Below are positions 1 to 11,800 of a stretch of 53,840 nucleotides of DNA, piece by piece (position 1 is the stretch's first letter; every line of letters begins with the position of its first letter). The stretch covers positions 1-53,840 of the forward strand of contig JAKSYS010000423.1 in the NCBI GenBank assembly GCA_022925895.1, read 5' to 3'. Origin of the DNA: Fragilaria crotonensis. Taxonomy: Eukaryota > Bacillariophyta > Fragilariophyceae > Fragilariales > Fragilariaceae. The position numbers and the translations under genes are program-made. Below the pieces are notes generated by a model. That model did no database searches and was not told where the DNA came from. It was given only the letters and a program-made list of their open reading frames with translations.

Positions 1-1187
1 GAAACACTTTGCAGGCGCCCATTACCAGGGCCAGAAATAGAATCATTAATGCCTTGTTATGCATTAAGAGCGATAAAGGCATGAGCAGAAGTGGTTGGAT
101 TCAAGAATGCTCCCAATGACAAGACACTTTTCCACGCCGAATTTGTTGACGAGAAATATGTATACAAAGTATTGAAGAGATGCAAAGGTGAGTCCTGCAA
201 AGGACAGGACTTCACCAATCGCTGCTTCATTCATAGCCAAACCAGCAGAAGCAGACATGCAGAACAGAGGAAAAGCTTCATCGACAAGTGGACACAAAGG
301 CGAACAGCCAATGGTTGATCAAAAAGCGGCGAGTTTCGGGTCGGCTCATAATTGGCGGTTCGTCCGTTGCACTACTATTTGCCAAGGATTCCGTCTGCAT
401 GGGTTCGAGCAAAGACAGTCGTTCATCGACTTTCCCCTTCTGTCCGCAATGAAATTTACTCCATTGTGAACAGGTTGTGATTATAGACTGGCATACGTCA
501 CCAGGGATGTGTCGAGGACTCCTTCGTTTTTGAGGAGGCAGTGTTTCTGGTAAATAGCACCGGATCAACAAGGCGTTCATAATACACAAAATGAAAGCCA
601 CCAGATTCGGTAAGAGGAAGGGATATTCTGTCAGCATATACCGTATCCACTCTGTTGGTTGCCACTGCGGATATTGCGACAGAGGTTCTGCCAATGCTCC
701 CCAATGGCTGGGCATATCAGGAAACCCCAAGACCTCATTCCCACAACAACGCCCATAATACGACGCTCTAATGCATCATTCGAAGGATACTTCAGTGGCC
801 ATTGTTGCACTGAGAGTACCATTGCTCATGCCAGCACAAAATCTCCAAATTAATGCGGCAGGAGAGATTTGGAAGTTCCAAAGAGTAGCGAGAACCCGCC
901 TGCGAGGACAAGTGTCCATTCCATAACAAAGATCCGACCGTAGATATCGGCCGCCTTTCCCATGCGTACGAAGTAATGAATCGACCGATCATGAAGGACG
1001 ACGCGAGAAATCCGGCGTAAGAACCAACATTGTCAACCGTAGTCCCAGGGAGTAAACTAATTACCATGAAACCGCCGTATGGAAACATGCTTATCATGAG
1101 GTAGGCGTTCATGAACGAAGACAGACTTAGTGCCACCGTTGCAACTATGGGATTGGGTTGTGGTGGGAGGTCAAAATTGGCGACCAT
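1..1187 (-). pseudogene. MFS transporter, ZIF-like, frameshifted and cut by the window edge
   Basis: Major facilitator superfamily membrane transporter resembling plant zinc-induced-facilitator-like carriers; the substrate is not inferable. The start Met is at 1187. The N-terminal part reads MNAYLMISMFPYGG, then YAGFLASSFMIGRFITSYAW, the helix 2 to loop 2-3 region typical of the family. The expected loop motif GKAADIYGRIFVMEW lies in another frame: a run of three C at 959-961 (plus strand) would need to be four. Later segments (GMRSWGF with CPAIG, YPFLLPNLVAFILC, and EAFPLFCMSASAGLAM with GEVLSFAG) alternate between frames, with further breaks near 700-850 and near 290. The C-terminus is beyond base 1. 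Either a pseudogene or a copy with several indel errors; several independent breaks favour a pseudogene. Confidence 0.75.
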
Positions 1188-1342
1188 CGTGAACACCTCA
1201 TTTTTGTGCCAGCAAGGGTGAGAAAAAGCACCAACAAATGCTCCTGAATTTTGGAACTTGTACTGTACTTTTGTACTTGTATAGGGTACCTGGTACAGTA
1301 CCAGGTACACGAGTACTACTACAACTCATGAACGAGGTTGTA

Positions 1343-1757
1343 CGGCTGGTTGCATTCATGGGAAAATTATAGTAGCCCACGTAGACCTTGGTATAAAACA
1401 TTAGCATTAACCCTGTAGACTTAAAATTATCGTGGCAAATTACATGCTGTGATCGGCTCACGATGGCGCGCAATGGTTTGTCAAGATCTCCGCCGTTTCT
1501 AGGTTTTTAGTATTTCCTCAAAAGGTTTTAGATGTGTCATTATGACCATGAGTGGAAAGCTTGCGAGGAAATATAGAAGACCTGAAAATTGTAAAATTAT
1601 GACCATATCGGTAGTTGCCACCATAGTGACACGCCATTCTTGTGTGAGTGAAACAACGAACTCGAGGGCTTCGAGTGCCTGGGAATTTCTTGGATAATTA
1701 AATCTATACGAGGGCCTACGTATCCTACTAAAATGATCTTCTCCGTGCAACCAGCTA
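1343..1757. mobile_element. Short non-autonomous TIR element (CRGCTGG family)
   Basis: A 415-bp segment with inverted ends: the left end reads TACGGCTGGTTGCA from 1341 and the reverse complement of the right end reads TATAGCTGGTTGCA. Similarity continues for about 55 bp without gaps, including a shared TAGTAG and ACGTAG block. Both ends are flanked by TA (1341-1342 and 1758-1759), the usual Tc1/mariner target duplication. No convincing coding sequence lies inside. The ends resemble those of the elements at 8833-12401 and 12612-13068, so this is probably a MITE mobilised by that transposase family. Confidence 0.65.
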
Positions 1758-1759
1758 TA

Positions 1760-3329
1760 TGTTGTATGTATCATACGACCTCCAAACGGGTTGCAAGTGT
1801 ACCTCCGGTGCAGGATAACAAAAGTAATAAGAATTGCCGTACGTACGTGCGAGTACTATTTGTACGTGACAGAAATTCGCGTCATCGTTTTTTCGCCGCA
1901 TAGCATTTTGTCAGAATAATGTACTGTAGAACCTGGTACAAATACTTGTGTAGTAGGCCTCCAAGCACTTAGTCGTTCTCTGTTACTGTTGTTATATGAA
2001 GACCTGGTTATGGTGAAACACATCATGCTAACTCAATCAAAATCACAGTAGTAACTGATTCATAACATATTAAACTACCGCAGTCTCCACTTGACAGAGC
2101 TTGCTTAGCATCTTCGAACTTGAGTTATGACTTGAGTCCCCCTCAATACTGTTAGCTGTAAAGCCAGGACAACGAAACGTCAGGTCCTTTCCTGCTGCAG
2201 GACGTTGCCGACACACCAACAGGTATTACATCATTGTTGCAGTCAGGGATTCCATAATTCGCTCATTGCCTCCAGGTTGCTATGGAGTCGGGCATCAAAA
2301 TACTCATTTTACTAGCCAAGTAACAGCATGGCAGGCAGGCAGTTTGTGATCAAACAAACTCTCCAACCGAAAGTCGATCGAGAAGTTGAGATTCCCAACA
2401 TTGCGCCAGGCACAACACCTTCCCCAAGCAAGGGTTCAATAGCTAGCTGAAATGCCATTGAGTGTGCCTTCAATGATTCCATCATGGACGCGCCAGTCGG
2501 GAATTCGATCCGGCTCTCAGTCTCATATTGTTGGGTGGATCAGTCGGATGAGCAATCCTCAGCACTGCCGTCAAACATTTCATGTAACACACCCAGTGAT
2601 GCTTCCTCCTACGTTCCATCCCTACTCCAACTCTTTCATGACACAATGTCATCGTCGTCAACAGTGATCCCACCTGAATTACGATCAAGTACGCCATCTG
2701 ACATTACATCAGAATGCATTTCCATCGGGTCCACATGTATTTCCTCGATTATTGTCGTCTTTATCAGGATTTCCTCGCCTACCATCGCATTCTATCTGAA
2801 CAGCCAAGTGATGTTCCATAAAAATTCCAATGGTGGTCCAACCAAAAGTCAATCGAGAAGTTGAGTCTTTAAAACCTCCTTCGCACGTTCTCCGAGTAAC
2901 TTGCTCGGAATATGAGTCGCCATTGATTGTGCTGACTTCGGTGATTCATCCCGGTTACACCATCACAAATCATAATCGTACATGTGGATTGATCTCGTCA
3001 ATCTCTAGAATGGGTGATGACGTGATGACTTATCCCCGAAAGATGCAAGTTGGGTCGAAAGTACGGTACGTGTAGTTGTTGTCGATGCTTCTGTGTTGTC
3101 ATTGCTAAGCTGGACGTACTCGTACCATACCAGGACGTACGTGATACCAGGTACACGTGCTTATTACAAGTCCATATTTCTGAGTGCATTCTGTGCATGA
3201 CTTTGTCCTGGTGAAGTGGATTAAAACTCCTGTAGAGGTGCAGTACGTTTGTACGACGTGAGCCAGAGTTTTGGATCCTGTAATTGGTTTTATCGGAGGT
3301 ACACTTGCAACTTGCAACCCGTTTGGAGC
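1760..3329. other. Intergenic, no gene recognised
   Basis: No recognisable gene. GTAC-rich near 1800-1950. A roughly 29-base block ending in CGAGAAGTTGAG occurs twice, near 2361-2391 and near 2838-2866, suggesting an old duplication. Open frames around 2450-2870 are serine-rich and have no recognisable domain. Confidence 0.5.
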
Positions 3330-3331
3330 TA

Positions 3332-3691
3332 CCGTATTTCACGGAGATTTGTACCCGCGCATTCCTGTACCCACCTCCCAAAATTATGCACATTTTCGAA
3401 CCACTCGACTCAAAAATGAACGTCCATTTGTTATCCTTTGGCAGAAAAATCCTGGCATTTCACCGAAACGTCAGGTCATTTGAATTCCACTTGATGAAAG
3501 CTATCTATGCATGTATAACTCAAATGATCAGAAGACGAGTTTAAATATTCATTTTCCTTTTTTTCGTCGTCAGCCCGACATCAATTTTTCACGGATTCCC
3601 TCTATCCATCTGACATTTTCGATGAAAATTTGGTGGGATTCCGGAACCCCTCGATGAACATTTGGTGGGTACAAATCTCCGTGAAATACGG
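3332..3691. mobile_element. MITE with 25-bp perfect TIRs
   Basis: A 360-bp segment with perfect inverted ends. CCGTATTTCACGGAGATTTG starts at 3332 and its exact complement ends at 3691; identity covers 25 bp and extends through the flanking TA dinucleotides (3330-3331 and 3692-3693). The interior is AT-rich and holds no convincing gene. The TA duplication and short length fit a Tc1/mariner-type MITE. The ends do not match those of the other elements in the window. Confidence 0.7.
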
Positions 3692-3693
3692 TA

Positions 3694-4183
3694 GTATGCA
3701 TAGTGGGATCGAGTTCATACAGATACATACAAAAGGAGTACTCGTACATATACTTACTGGTACCGGTAGGTGCCATACTGGTATTTCTAGGACTAACCGT
3801 ATCACCGTATACCGTATGCATATCATACACATTCTCGATAATGGCATGTCTCCTCACATATCAGCAAGCAGAAGCATACAGTAGCAGTCCCATCCATTCT
3901 AAAGGATTGATACCGTATACACAGGTTATGTACATGTACTGTACAGTTTGTATTCATAGGTACTAACAATTTGTGGATCCAGTCGCAGGTTTTGGGTGTC
4001 GCTGGTACGAAATATACCCCGTTCTACGTGCGGACTCCAAAAGATACTCACACTTTGAACTTCCATCACAGGATGCTTCAAAATGCGTTCCGCAGGCAGT
4101 GACACCTTTACACCTTACACCAGTAACTCATTGCCTGATGGGAAGACTTCCATCGAATTTTGAAGTCACCATTGAGTTTGACC
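3694..4183. other. Intergenic, GTAC/TACC-rich
   Basis: No gene recognised. Contains many short GTAC, GGTACC and ATACCGTA words; it may include the promoter of the hypothetical gene that follows. Confidence 0.4.
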
Positions 4184-5069
4184 ATGGAAACCAGTGAGCA
4201 TCATGAACTTTCTGAAGGGAGAGGACCTTTGGAATTGCTTTGTCATACGGCTATGATGCAAGGCGACAACCCAACGACATCAGAGCCCATGGTCGAAATC
4301 GAACCATTATCGGCACCTTGCACGGAGACAAGCCAAATAGATGACCTTCTCAAACCCTTGCCAGCTCTCTCATCTGAACCAGGGTCACCCTCAAATTTCC
4401 CTTGCGTCTTCGTTTCCTCTCGCGCGAAAGCTACTTCCAAGTGGGCTCCGCCTTCTTTCGTTGCGCTAAAGAAGAAGAAAAAACCATCGGTCGTTCCACA
4501 ATCTCCAACCTTGAGAATATCGATGGATCCGGGCTCTCAACACCTTCCACTTCTCCAAGCAAAGCTTGAGGAGGGCTGCTTGATTCATCTCGGTCTGAAA
4601 TGATAAGCAGCCCGCAGAGCAGGATTAAGTCATATCCCTGCCCTAAGCAACTAATTGGGAGAATGTTCAACTCAAGATCGAACTTGGAGATGCAAAGAAA
4701 GAGATTGCGAAACTCAAAAAAGAAATGAATCGAGCGAACTGTAACATTAGCGAGCTGAGATCCTTGTCCGGGGGTAACAAGATCTCAGAGATCCCGCTTG
4801 CCGACATGATTGAAATTATGCAGGAGTACGGTTCCGAGGTTTCCGGCCAGAGCTTTCAGAAACGAAAGGAGGATCCACAGCCGGCTTCCATTGTTCGGCA
4901 ATTTCGTCGTTGGAATCCAGATTTTCTCAAGTATTTTTGCCGAAAGAATGGCAAGTGGATTCCAAAATTGGGCAAGGCTGGAGAACTACAGCGCAGGCAG
5001 CTAAAGAGGGAAGCCCTGAAAGCTCACCGGCGCAACCCTTCCCAAGGTCCACCGGAACGGAACCCTTAA
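4184..5069 (+). CDS. Hypothetical basic coiled-coil protein, probably two exons
   Basis: Not recognised. The first open segment (ATG 4184 to about 4590) is acidic, Ser/Pro-rich and low in hydrophobics, with a KKKKK run near codon 105. The second (about 4648-5069) contains a short lysine-rich coiled coil (KKEIAKLKKEMNRANC), then a compact basic aromatic block (RRWNPDFLKYFCRKNGKW) and an Arg/Lys-rich tail ending at 5069. Both segments have coding character but lie in different frames and are separated by a likely small intron with an acceptor near 4647; the donor is unclear. The basic ends suggest a nuclear or nucleic-acid-associated protein, which is inference only. Confidence 0.35.
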
Positions 5070-6419
5070 CTGATGCGAGAGGAAAGCAACTTCCCGCAAT
5101 TTGTTAGGCTAGCTATAATATAGGCTGTAGATACGTAATCTCTGTTGCGTCCACTCCTCAACGTCGCAAGCGACTAGTCCAGTACAATACTCAATGGACG
5201 CTGATTACAATGCTTGAAGATTAAGTGCGCCGCATAATGCAACTTGCAACTCGCCCGTGTGCGTTGCGTCCACTTTCCTGAGGTATTAGAGTTACGGTAG
5301 AACAGGCGAAGGACAGAATCAAATTTTCGTTAGACCGGAGAAGAGGCACTGATACCTGCACTCTGCACTTCTCTGTTGTATTTTGGGCCAAAATGTGCCT
5401 TTATTTTGCTCATAATACTGGTACACTAATGATGCTTCCAACATCCAGCATCTGCTCCTCAAACCCCCACCGGTAGTCTACTGGGCAGAAACTAGAACTT
5501 TCAAACAACTCCACAGTCCACCATCCAAAGTCTGCCATCCACAGTCCGCCATCCACAGTCAACAGCCAACAGGGGTTCCATCAGGATTCATCAAAGCTGC
5601 CATCATGCATGTATTTTTGGTTGGCTTCAAGATCTCTGGTGATGGTGATTTGTCCCCAGCATTGCTTGAAATGCTGAAGAAGTGAGAGGCAGGAAACATC
5701 ACTGCTGAATATACTCATTATCATCTATACCTTTTAGGTTCTAAGCAGCAACCATGATGAGTTGTTTAATTCACAGGTTGGTAAGTAGGAAAGAGTTGCT
5801 GGCTTCTGTGATCTGGGCTGTTGTGAGGCTCATGGGGAGAGGGACATCATCCGGACCCAAAACGGGATCTTAAAGGGACTTGCTGCGATGAGGGCAAGGT
5901 AGGCCTCTGGAGAGCATGATGAGAGCATACAGGTGGCCATGATGGTTGCTCCCTGAAAACGAGTGGACAGATGTAGCGTTGGAACTAAGATCCTTCTGGA
6001 CAATGGTCAAGGTGAGGAAATTTGGTGGCACAGTGAGGCTCAAAATGGGTGTGGGGCGGGACGGGCCTCAGAAATTTTGCCGCAGTGGTGGTCGGCCATG
6101 GGTGGGTGGCGAGCTTTAACTATGTATCTATGTATCTATGTATCATTCAGTGGTATTTGCAGTTTGCAGTATTGATGAAATCGTAAGAAGACAAAATGTG
6201 GAAATTGATGAACGGCATTATCAATAAGAAGTCTGGGAAAGTCATGGCGTTTCTGATTCCTTGTCTTATGACTTTTGACTAATAACTCACGACTCTGACT
6301 CGTGACTCATGAGCTCATGAGCGATGACGTTCTGGGTGTCTAGGACGCCGTCTGTTGTTGGTTCCTTGACAAAAAGGGCATACAAGACTGGAGACTTGCT
6401 GAGAACCTCCAGTCTCCTG
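5070..6419. other. Intergenic with small tandem repeats
   Basis: No recognisable gene. A degenerate tandem of about 14 bp based on CCATCCACAGTC occurs near 5510-5565, and a TATGTATC tandem (three copies) lies at about 6120-6143. The rest is unstructured to my eye. Confidence 0.45.
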
Positions 6420-6421
6420 TA

Positions 6422-8799
6422 CTACCGTAAAGAGCGGAACACAAGCGCCAGGGAATGTACTGTTTTTTAATGCCGTGGCGCCTTTCTTCCACATATTTTT
6501 TCGAAGTGAGACACAAAGATTCCATTTGGATTCTATACGCACCGCGCCAGAACTCACCCAAAATTCAATTACAGAATGGCATCATAAACAAATAACTCCT
6601 TGGAATAGTACGATGCAGGACAGCTCTGATGATTAATCCTTGGCTTTGAGGGGAATGCAATGTCGTCAAGCACAGAAAAGGAGGCGCTTCACGAAACAAG
6701 AAAAGCTGTATTTCATTCGGAATGTCAAGAGACGACTTAAGAATGGGATGAGTCAACGAGAGGCCTGTAAGGACTTGAATATCCATCACAAGCAGTACGG
6801 CGTGTGGAGAAAGCAAATGGAAGAATTGCTACGGACGAGGAATTCAAAGGCAAAAAGTCTTTATCAAGGTTGCGTTTCTATTTTAAAAGCAGTAGTAGAA
6901 GAGGAGCTCCTGCGCTTTATCTTTGAATTGAGGGAACAGGGAATGTCAGTGTCGATTACAATGGTTATGCTTAGATAAGGTCATTTGTCTCGAAACTTTC
7001 GAGAAAAGTCACAAGTTGCACAATATAATTCTGCACGACGTTTTGTGAAGCACCAGCCATGGACTTGTACACCGGATGGATACCCACGAATCACAGCATT
7101 CTCCCAATGAAATGGCAGCTGATGCTGCGCAAGATTTCATGACCAGCCACAACAATGCCTGCCCCAAAGTTGCACAACCTTGTCGTGATGCTGCATTCAT
7201 TATAAACATGGATCAGACTCCTATCCCGTTTACATACAATTCGAGGAAAACAGGAAAACACTCGAACTCCTTGGGCGTAGAACAGTCCATGTCCAAAAAT
7301 CAACAAATGACACAAAATGAGCCACATTTGCTATGACTGTCACAGCATCAGGTGAGGTACTCACTCCTCTGGTTGTTTTCAAAGGAAAACCTGGTGGAAG
7401 GATTGCTCAGCGTGAATTTGCTACGTATCCACATGAAATGGATGAAAAGGTGATGTTGACATGGGTCGACACAATTCTGAAACCCTATGTGATGACAGCA
7501 CCAGATGGTGTTGTCCCGATTGTCTTTTGGAGCTCGTACCGATGCCATATGATGTCGTCTGTGGTTGAAGCTGTGCAGGATTTAGGTGTTGAAGTTGAGC
7601 ATATCCCTGGCGGCTGCACAGGTCTTTGCCAACCCGTTGATGTAGGCGTCAACAAACCTTTCAAGCATCGGATCCGACATCAATGGGAACGGTGGATGAT
7701 TGCTGAGGGTCTTGTTCATGGAACAACAAGTCCGCCTTCACGACTTGACATTTGCAGGTGGACGCTGGTTGCCTTCCAAAAACTACCGGAGCAAATGATT
7801 CGAAACGCTTGGAGGCATGGAGAATATACGTGGTTCCCAGGCAGCACTCGCGAGGAATACCCTCAGCCGACAGAAGGATTGCTCTTAGCAATGAGCGGGA
7901 AAGAGATTGAAGAACACAAAACAACACCACAAGCAAGAGACAACTGTGCAAGAACAGATTTGAAAGATCTGCCATCGCTAAGTTAGCAGTAAGTATTCGC
8001 AGCACCGTTAGCACTACAGTATAATTTAGCTGCAACACAGGAAATACTTCAGTACTTCTACACTACAAGGAGCAGCTAATCATTCGTCTCATTGTATTTG
8101 TCATCGTCGTTATCATTTGCGTTCTCATCCATATCTTCATCATTGCCAGGTTTGTCATTTGGGTTCTCATCTACAATTGTCTTGCTTCTGTTGTTTGTGA
8201 CAAGTCAGTACTTCAGTAGTAGGTTGCTCTGGCGGCAGCAAAGATATGATTGCAGCAAGGTAGGCAACAACCCACATTATGCCGACTCTTCTTTCGCTTC
8301 GTGGGCTTTCGCTTTCTGCTGAGTATATCTCAGTGATTTGGGCCAATGCACCGTCATAGTATTTACAGTGCTTCTTGCTGATGAGGTGCCGTTGGAGGTA
8401 TCCAAGAACATGACAGCAATCAATTCCATCTGAAACCCAGTAAGCTGCGATTGCCGACTCCTCCTTCCCTTTGCATTGACAATCTGGACCTTCCGAGTCG
8501 TACTACAACAACATCCTCTGCCAGAATAGAGCCACAAACATCATGATCTTCACATGATCTACCGTTGCTGCTTGCCTCTATCCCAACAATTTTGACCGTA
8601 ATTCCACTTGGGTGAGTCGCCATCATGAAATCAGTACGTCAAAGAAAAGTGTTTTGTTGCTTGTTGCATTTGTATGTTCATACGCATGCATGTGTTAAGT
8701 ATGAATGTTTGTTTACCAGTAAATACGGGACGATGTACAACATAATTTACTACTGGCGCGTTTCTTCCGGTGGCGCTTGTGTTCCGCTCTCTACGGTAG
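6422..8799. mobile_element. Pogo-like DNA transposon with 29-bp TIRs
   Basis: The left end CTACCGTAAAGAGCGGAACA starts at 6422 and the right end is its reverse complement ending at 8799; counting the flanking TA and one more base, 31 of 32 positions match (6419-6450 against 8771-8802). TA flanks both sides (6420-6421 and 8800-8801), the target duplication expected for Tc1/mariner/pogo elements. The element is 2378 bp and carries a damaged transposase on the plus strand. The roughly 780 bp after the transposase show no further gene. Confidence 0.85.
6640..7986 (+). pseudogene. Pogo/DDE_1-type transposase, broken
   Basis: Transposase of the pogo/jerky type. The N-terminal part (6640-6978) has a helix-turn-helix character (FTKQEKLYFIRNVKRRL, then MSQREACKDLNI). 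The middle (7076-7336) carries the first catalytic region, NMDQTPIPFTYNSRKTGK. The C-terminal part (7333-7986) has the SYRCHMM block and the last catalytic region, GLCQPVDVGVNKPFKHRI. The three parts are in different frames or separated by stops. The second catalytic aspartate, normally just before SYRCH, reads WSSYRCHMM, so Asp is replaced by Ser. With these breaks the copy should be unable to transpose itself. Confidence 0.8.
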
Positions 8800-8832
8800 T
8801 ACTGGTCGTACTACATGTACGTATTATACGTA

Positions 8833-11800
8833 TGGCAGGTTTCATGCTCAACCCTCCTAGCGTATAGTTCGGTATATTTTATACACTCCATACAAAATCC
8901 TAGAGTAGAATTCCGCCAAATAATTCTGCAATCTTTCCGCAAATCGTATCCATAATCATTCATGGTTGATCATTGCACTCCTCAACTCAGAATGCACAAA
9001 GCCATTGTCAAAGTCAAGGACACATCTGTGCCCTTTGAAGGCTTTACTCACCCTCTCAATATCGGAGTATGACAGGAGCTCCTGCTTTATGTGTGAAGGC
9101 ATTCTGGCAGCAGGAGATGTTCTGTCGGCGTTGGAAGCTGAATTCGAATCTTCATGTTCTGCTGCTGCTCGCTTCTGCTGCTCCTGATGAAGGTGGTGGT
9201 AAGTACAAATATATGCACGTGCACGCGAAGCAAACTTCTGAATCCTTTGCTTTGTCAGCACATTCAAAGGGCAGGTGCAGTCTTTTACCAGTTGTTTAAA
9301 ATTGTCGCGTCCTCGCTTCCGAGACAGCGGCATGCGTCGATAATATGCTTTCGAATGTGCCCAGCTGTATTCGATACCTTCGCCGGCAAGCTCAGCGTGA
9401 AACTTGGGTGTCAGAAGTACCGTTACTCCAAGCTGTGTTCCGAGATACTGCAGCGCCGTTTCCTCTTCTTTGAAATCTCTGCAGTTGCCAAGTAGGCTGC
9501 GAAGTGAGTAATGTAAGTCAACTTCGCCCGTGATTGAATCCTTTCGCCCTTCCAAAGTGTATTTTTCTAACGATGCTCGTTCTATTAGCCCTCGCTCTCC
9601 GAGGACTTGCAAAAGACCTTTGGGTTTCCCCTCCCATCCAGGTGTGACTTGTTCCTTGCGATCATGTAACTCAATTTGGTTGTTGCGAGCAAAATCTTGA
9701 AGTTCTTTTTTGGAATAGCCTCGTTGCTGCTGAAGAGTAACACCTTTAGCATGCAATGCTTCAAGAAGCAGCTTTTTGGATCTCTCGACAAGTCTGATCT
9801 TGCCTGTTGGTCGGTCATGTCGTTGCATGGCTTGTTGCTCTGGAGACAGGTACCATGGCCCTTTATCTTTGGCTGCGAACGTCATTGATTGAATGTCCGC
9901 AACACGCAGCTCAGGTAAGTGTGGACCAAGATATCCTTCTTCTGCCATAATTGTCGTGTCTCTCATCAATGGCTGTGCTCCTCCGTAGGATTTTGACATA
10001 TGCTGCGCGCTGAGGGCTTGATCGCGTTTGCGAGCATGACCTTGACTGTGATCGAAGAGGAAGACCAGATCGAATTCGGGATAGAGGACTTGTAAACAAT
10101 CCACGACATCTTCCAGTTGGAGACTCATGTAGAAAGAATTCCAGTATCCTTCATTGTTGGCCCTGATGAAAAGGTATTTAACAAACGGTGATTCTGTCAA
10201 TGCCACTTTGTTGATTGTGCCTAGTATTTCCATGGCTGCGTGCGTATCAGTGTAAGTAGCTCTGCTTTGTTGTCGATGTAAGTTAATCCTCGCTAACTCA
10301 TCCTCCGTTAAAGGTCTTCCAAACCCAAACTCTCGCGAGACGAACGCAGATAACATATATCCATCGCCTTCCGACTTCGGAAGAAGGGGACGCTGTCCCT
10401 TTGGTCCTATCCAAGTCTTTGCTCCTAGGAGATATTGGGCGAATACACTTTCATCCTGGCCGACGATCATTATCGGCCTCGCAATTGACGACACCCGAAT
10501 GCTGGTTGTTGGATTGATGCTTTCCTGCTGAGTGCTACTATTCATGCTGGTGGCATCGGCACCACCGCAGTGCCGACTCCAGTAGTCAATATGGAATTCA
10601 ACTAGCTCCTCGTCTCGGATAATGTCAAAATAACGATGTCCAAATCCAATGTCCAACCCTTCTATCATCGTAGCTTTTGCAACAGGCAATTGTATCCATC
10701 GATTGCAATAGGGCTCCAATTTTGTGAGATACGTCTCGCAGAAGGTTTGTCGATTTGCAACCACATCCTCCCGTTCGTGGCCATCGACATAGAAGCTCTT
10801 CCTTCTAACATCATATTTGAAGCCTAGTAACCGCATCCAGCGCCATGTAGTTGAAAAGCTCATTGACTGAAGTCTATGAGCTTGAAGAAAGGAATCAGTT
10901 ACTGCTGCTTTGTTGCGGTCAGCATTGTCGTCAGCAGTACTTGCAGTGCTTGTTCCCGACGAGTCAACAACAATTTTGTGTTGTTGTTCATGATTGTCAT
11001 CCTGCCATACTACTACCAATCGTGGTATCACCGTAGACACAATGAAGTCATGCACACCTTCTATTGTTAGGGTTGTTAAATTCCTGACACCGAATGCAAC
11101 AATCTGTTCTTTTGCATCAGGAAAAGTTTCGAGCAATCGCGGCAGTGGTCGCTTCCCACACTGGACGTAGGCATTCGGGTGGGGGAAGCATTCGAGCTTC
11201 CTGTAGATTTTATTCCACTCTGCAATGGTCCTATAGAAAGTTGCTTGTTGCATTCCAAGATCATTCAAGCGGGAACAGGCTTCCTTACAACAATCCTGCC
11301 AAGTCCATTGGTTCATTTTTTGTAGTGCAAGTTGATATGCCAGACACAAAAATGATGCTCGTTGCCGAATCTCGAAGATTTCAATCTTCGAACAGAAATT
11401 ATCAGGATCTCCGCCCTTCACCACACCACGCCAGCTGTCTTCGCTCTCATGAACTGCCTGTAGTGCTGCAATGCGACGTTCAAGCGTCTCCTGAGGACTT
11501 TCGTCCAAAGTCATTGTATCAACGAGAGTAGTACTGTTGCTGCCAACGCCGACGCTGCCGATGCCAACGCCTCTACATATTGGTCCTCTGCTGCTGAACA
11601 ACTGACAAGCCTCTGGACTTGCAGGCCAATACGAGCATGAACTGCTGGCAACCGCTTCTAATCTTTGACGCTTTTTTTGGGACTCTTCCTCATCTTCATT
11701 GGCATCACCATCAGCCCCGACACTTGTTCCAAACACTGTACTAGAATCGACGGTAGCAGGTCGTCCCCTTGTTGATGGAATTGCAAGAGCATTTGAGGCG

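Noticed and set aside
1499-1774. 91-codon minus-strand open frame with hydrophobic stretches
   Set aside because: Lies almost entirely inside the 415-bp MITE and includes its TIR; no homology recognised.
2359-2866. Direct repeat of about 29 bp as LTRs or a duplication of a larger unit
   Set aside because: Similarity does not extend beyond the short block on either side, and there are no TG...CA ends or target duplications.
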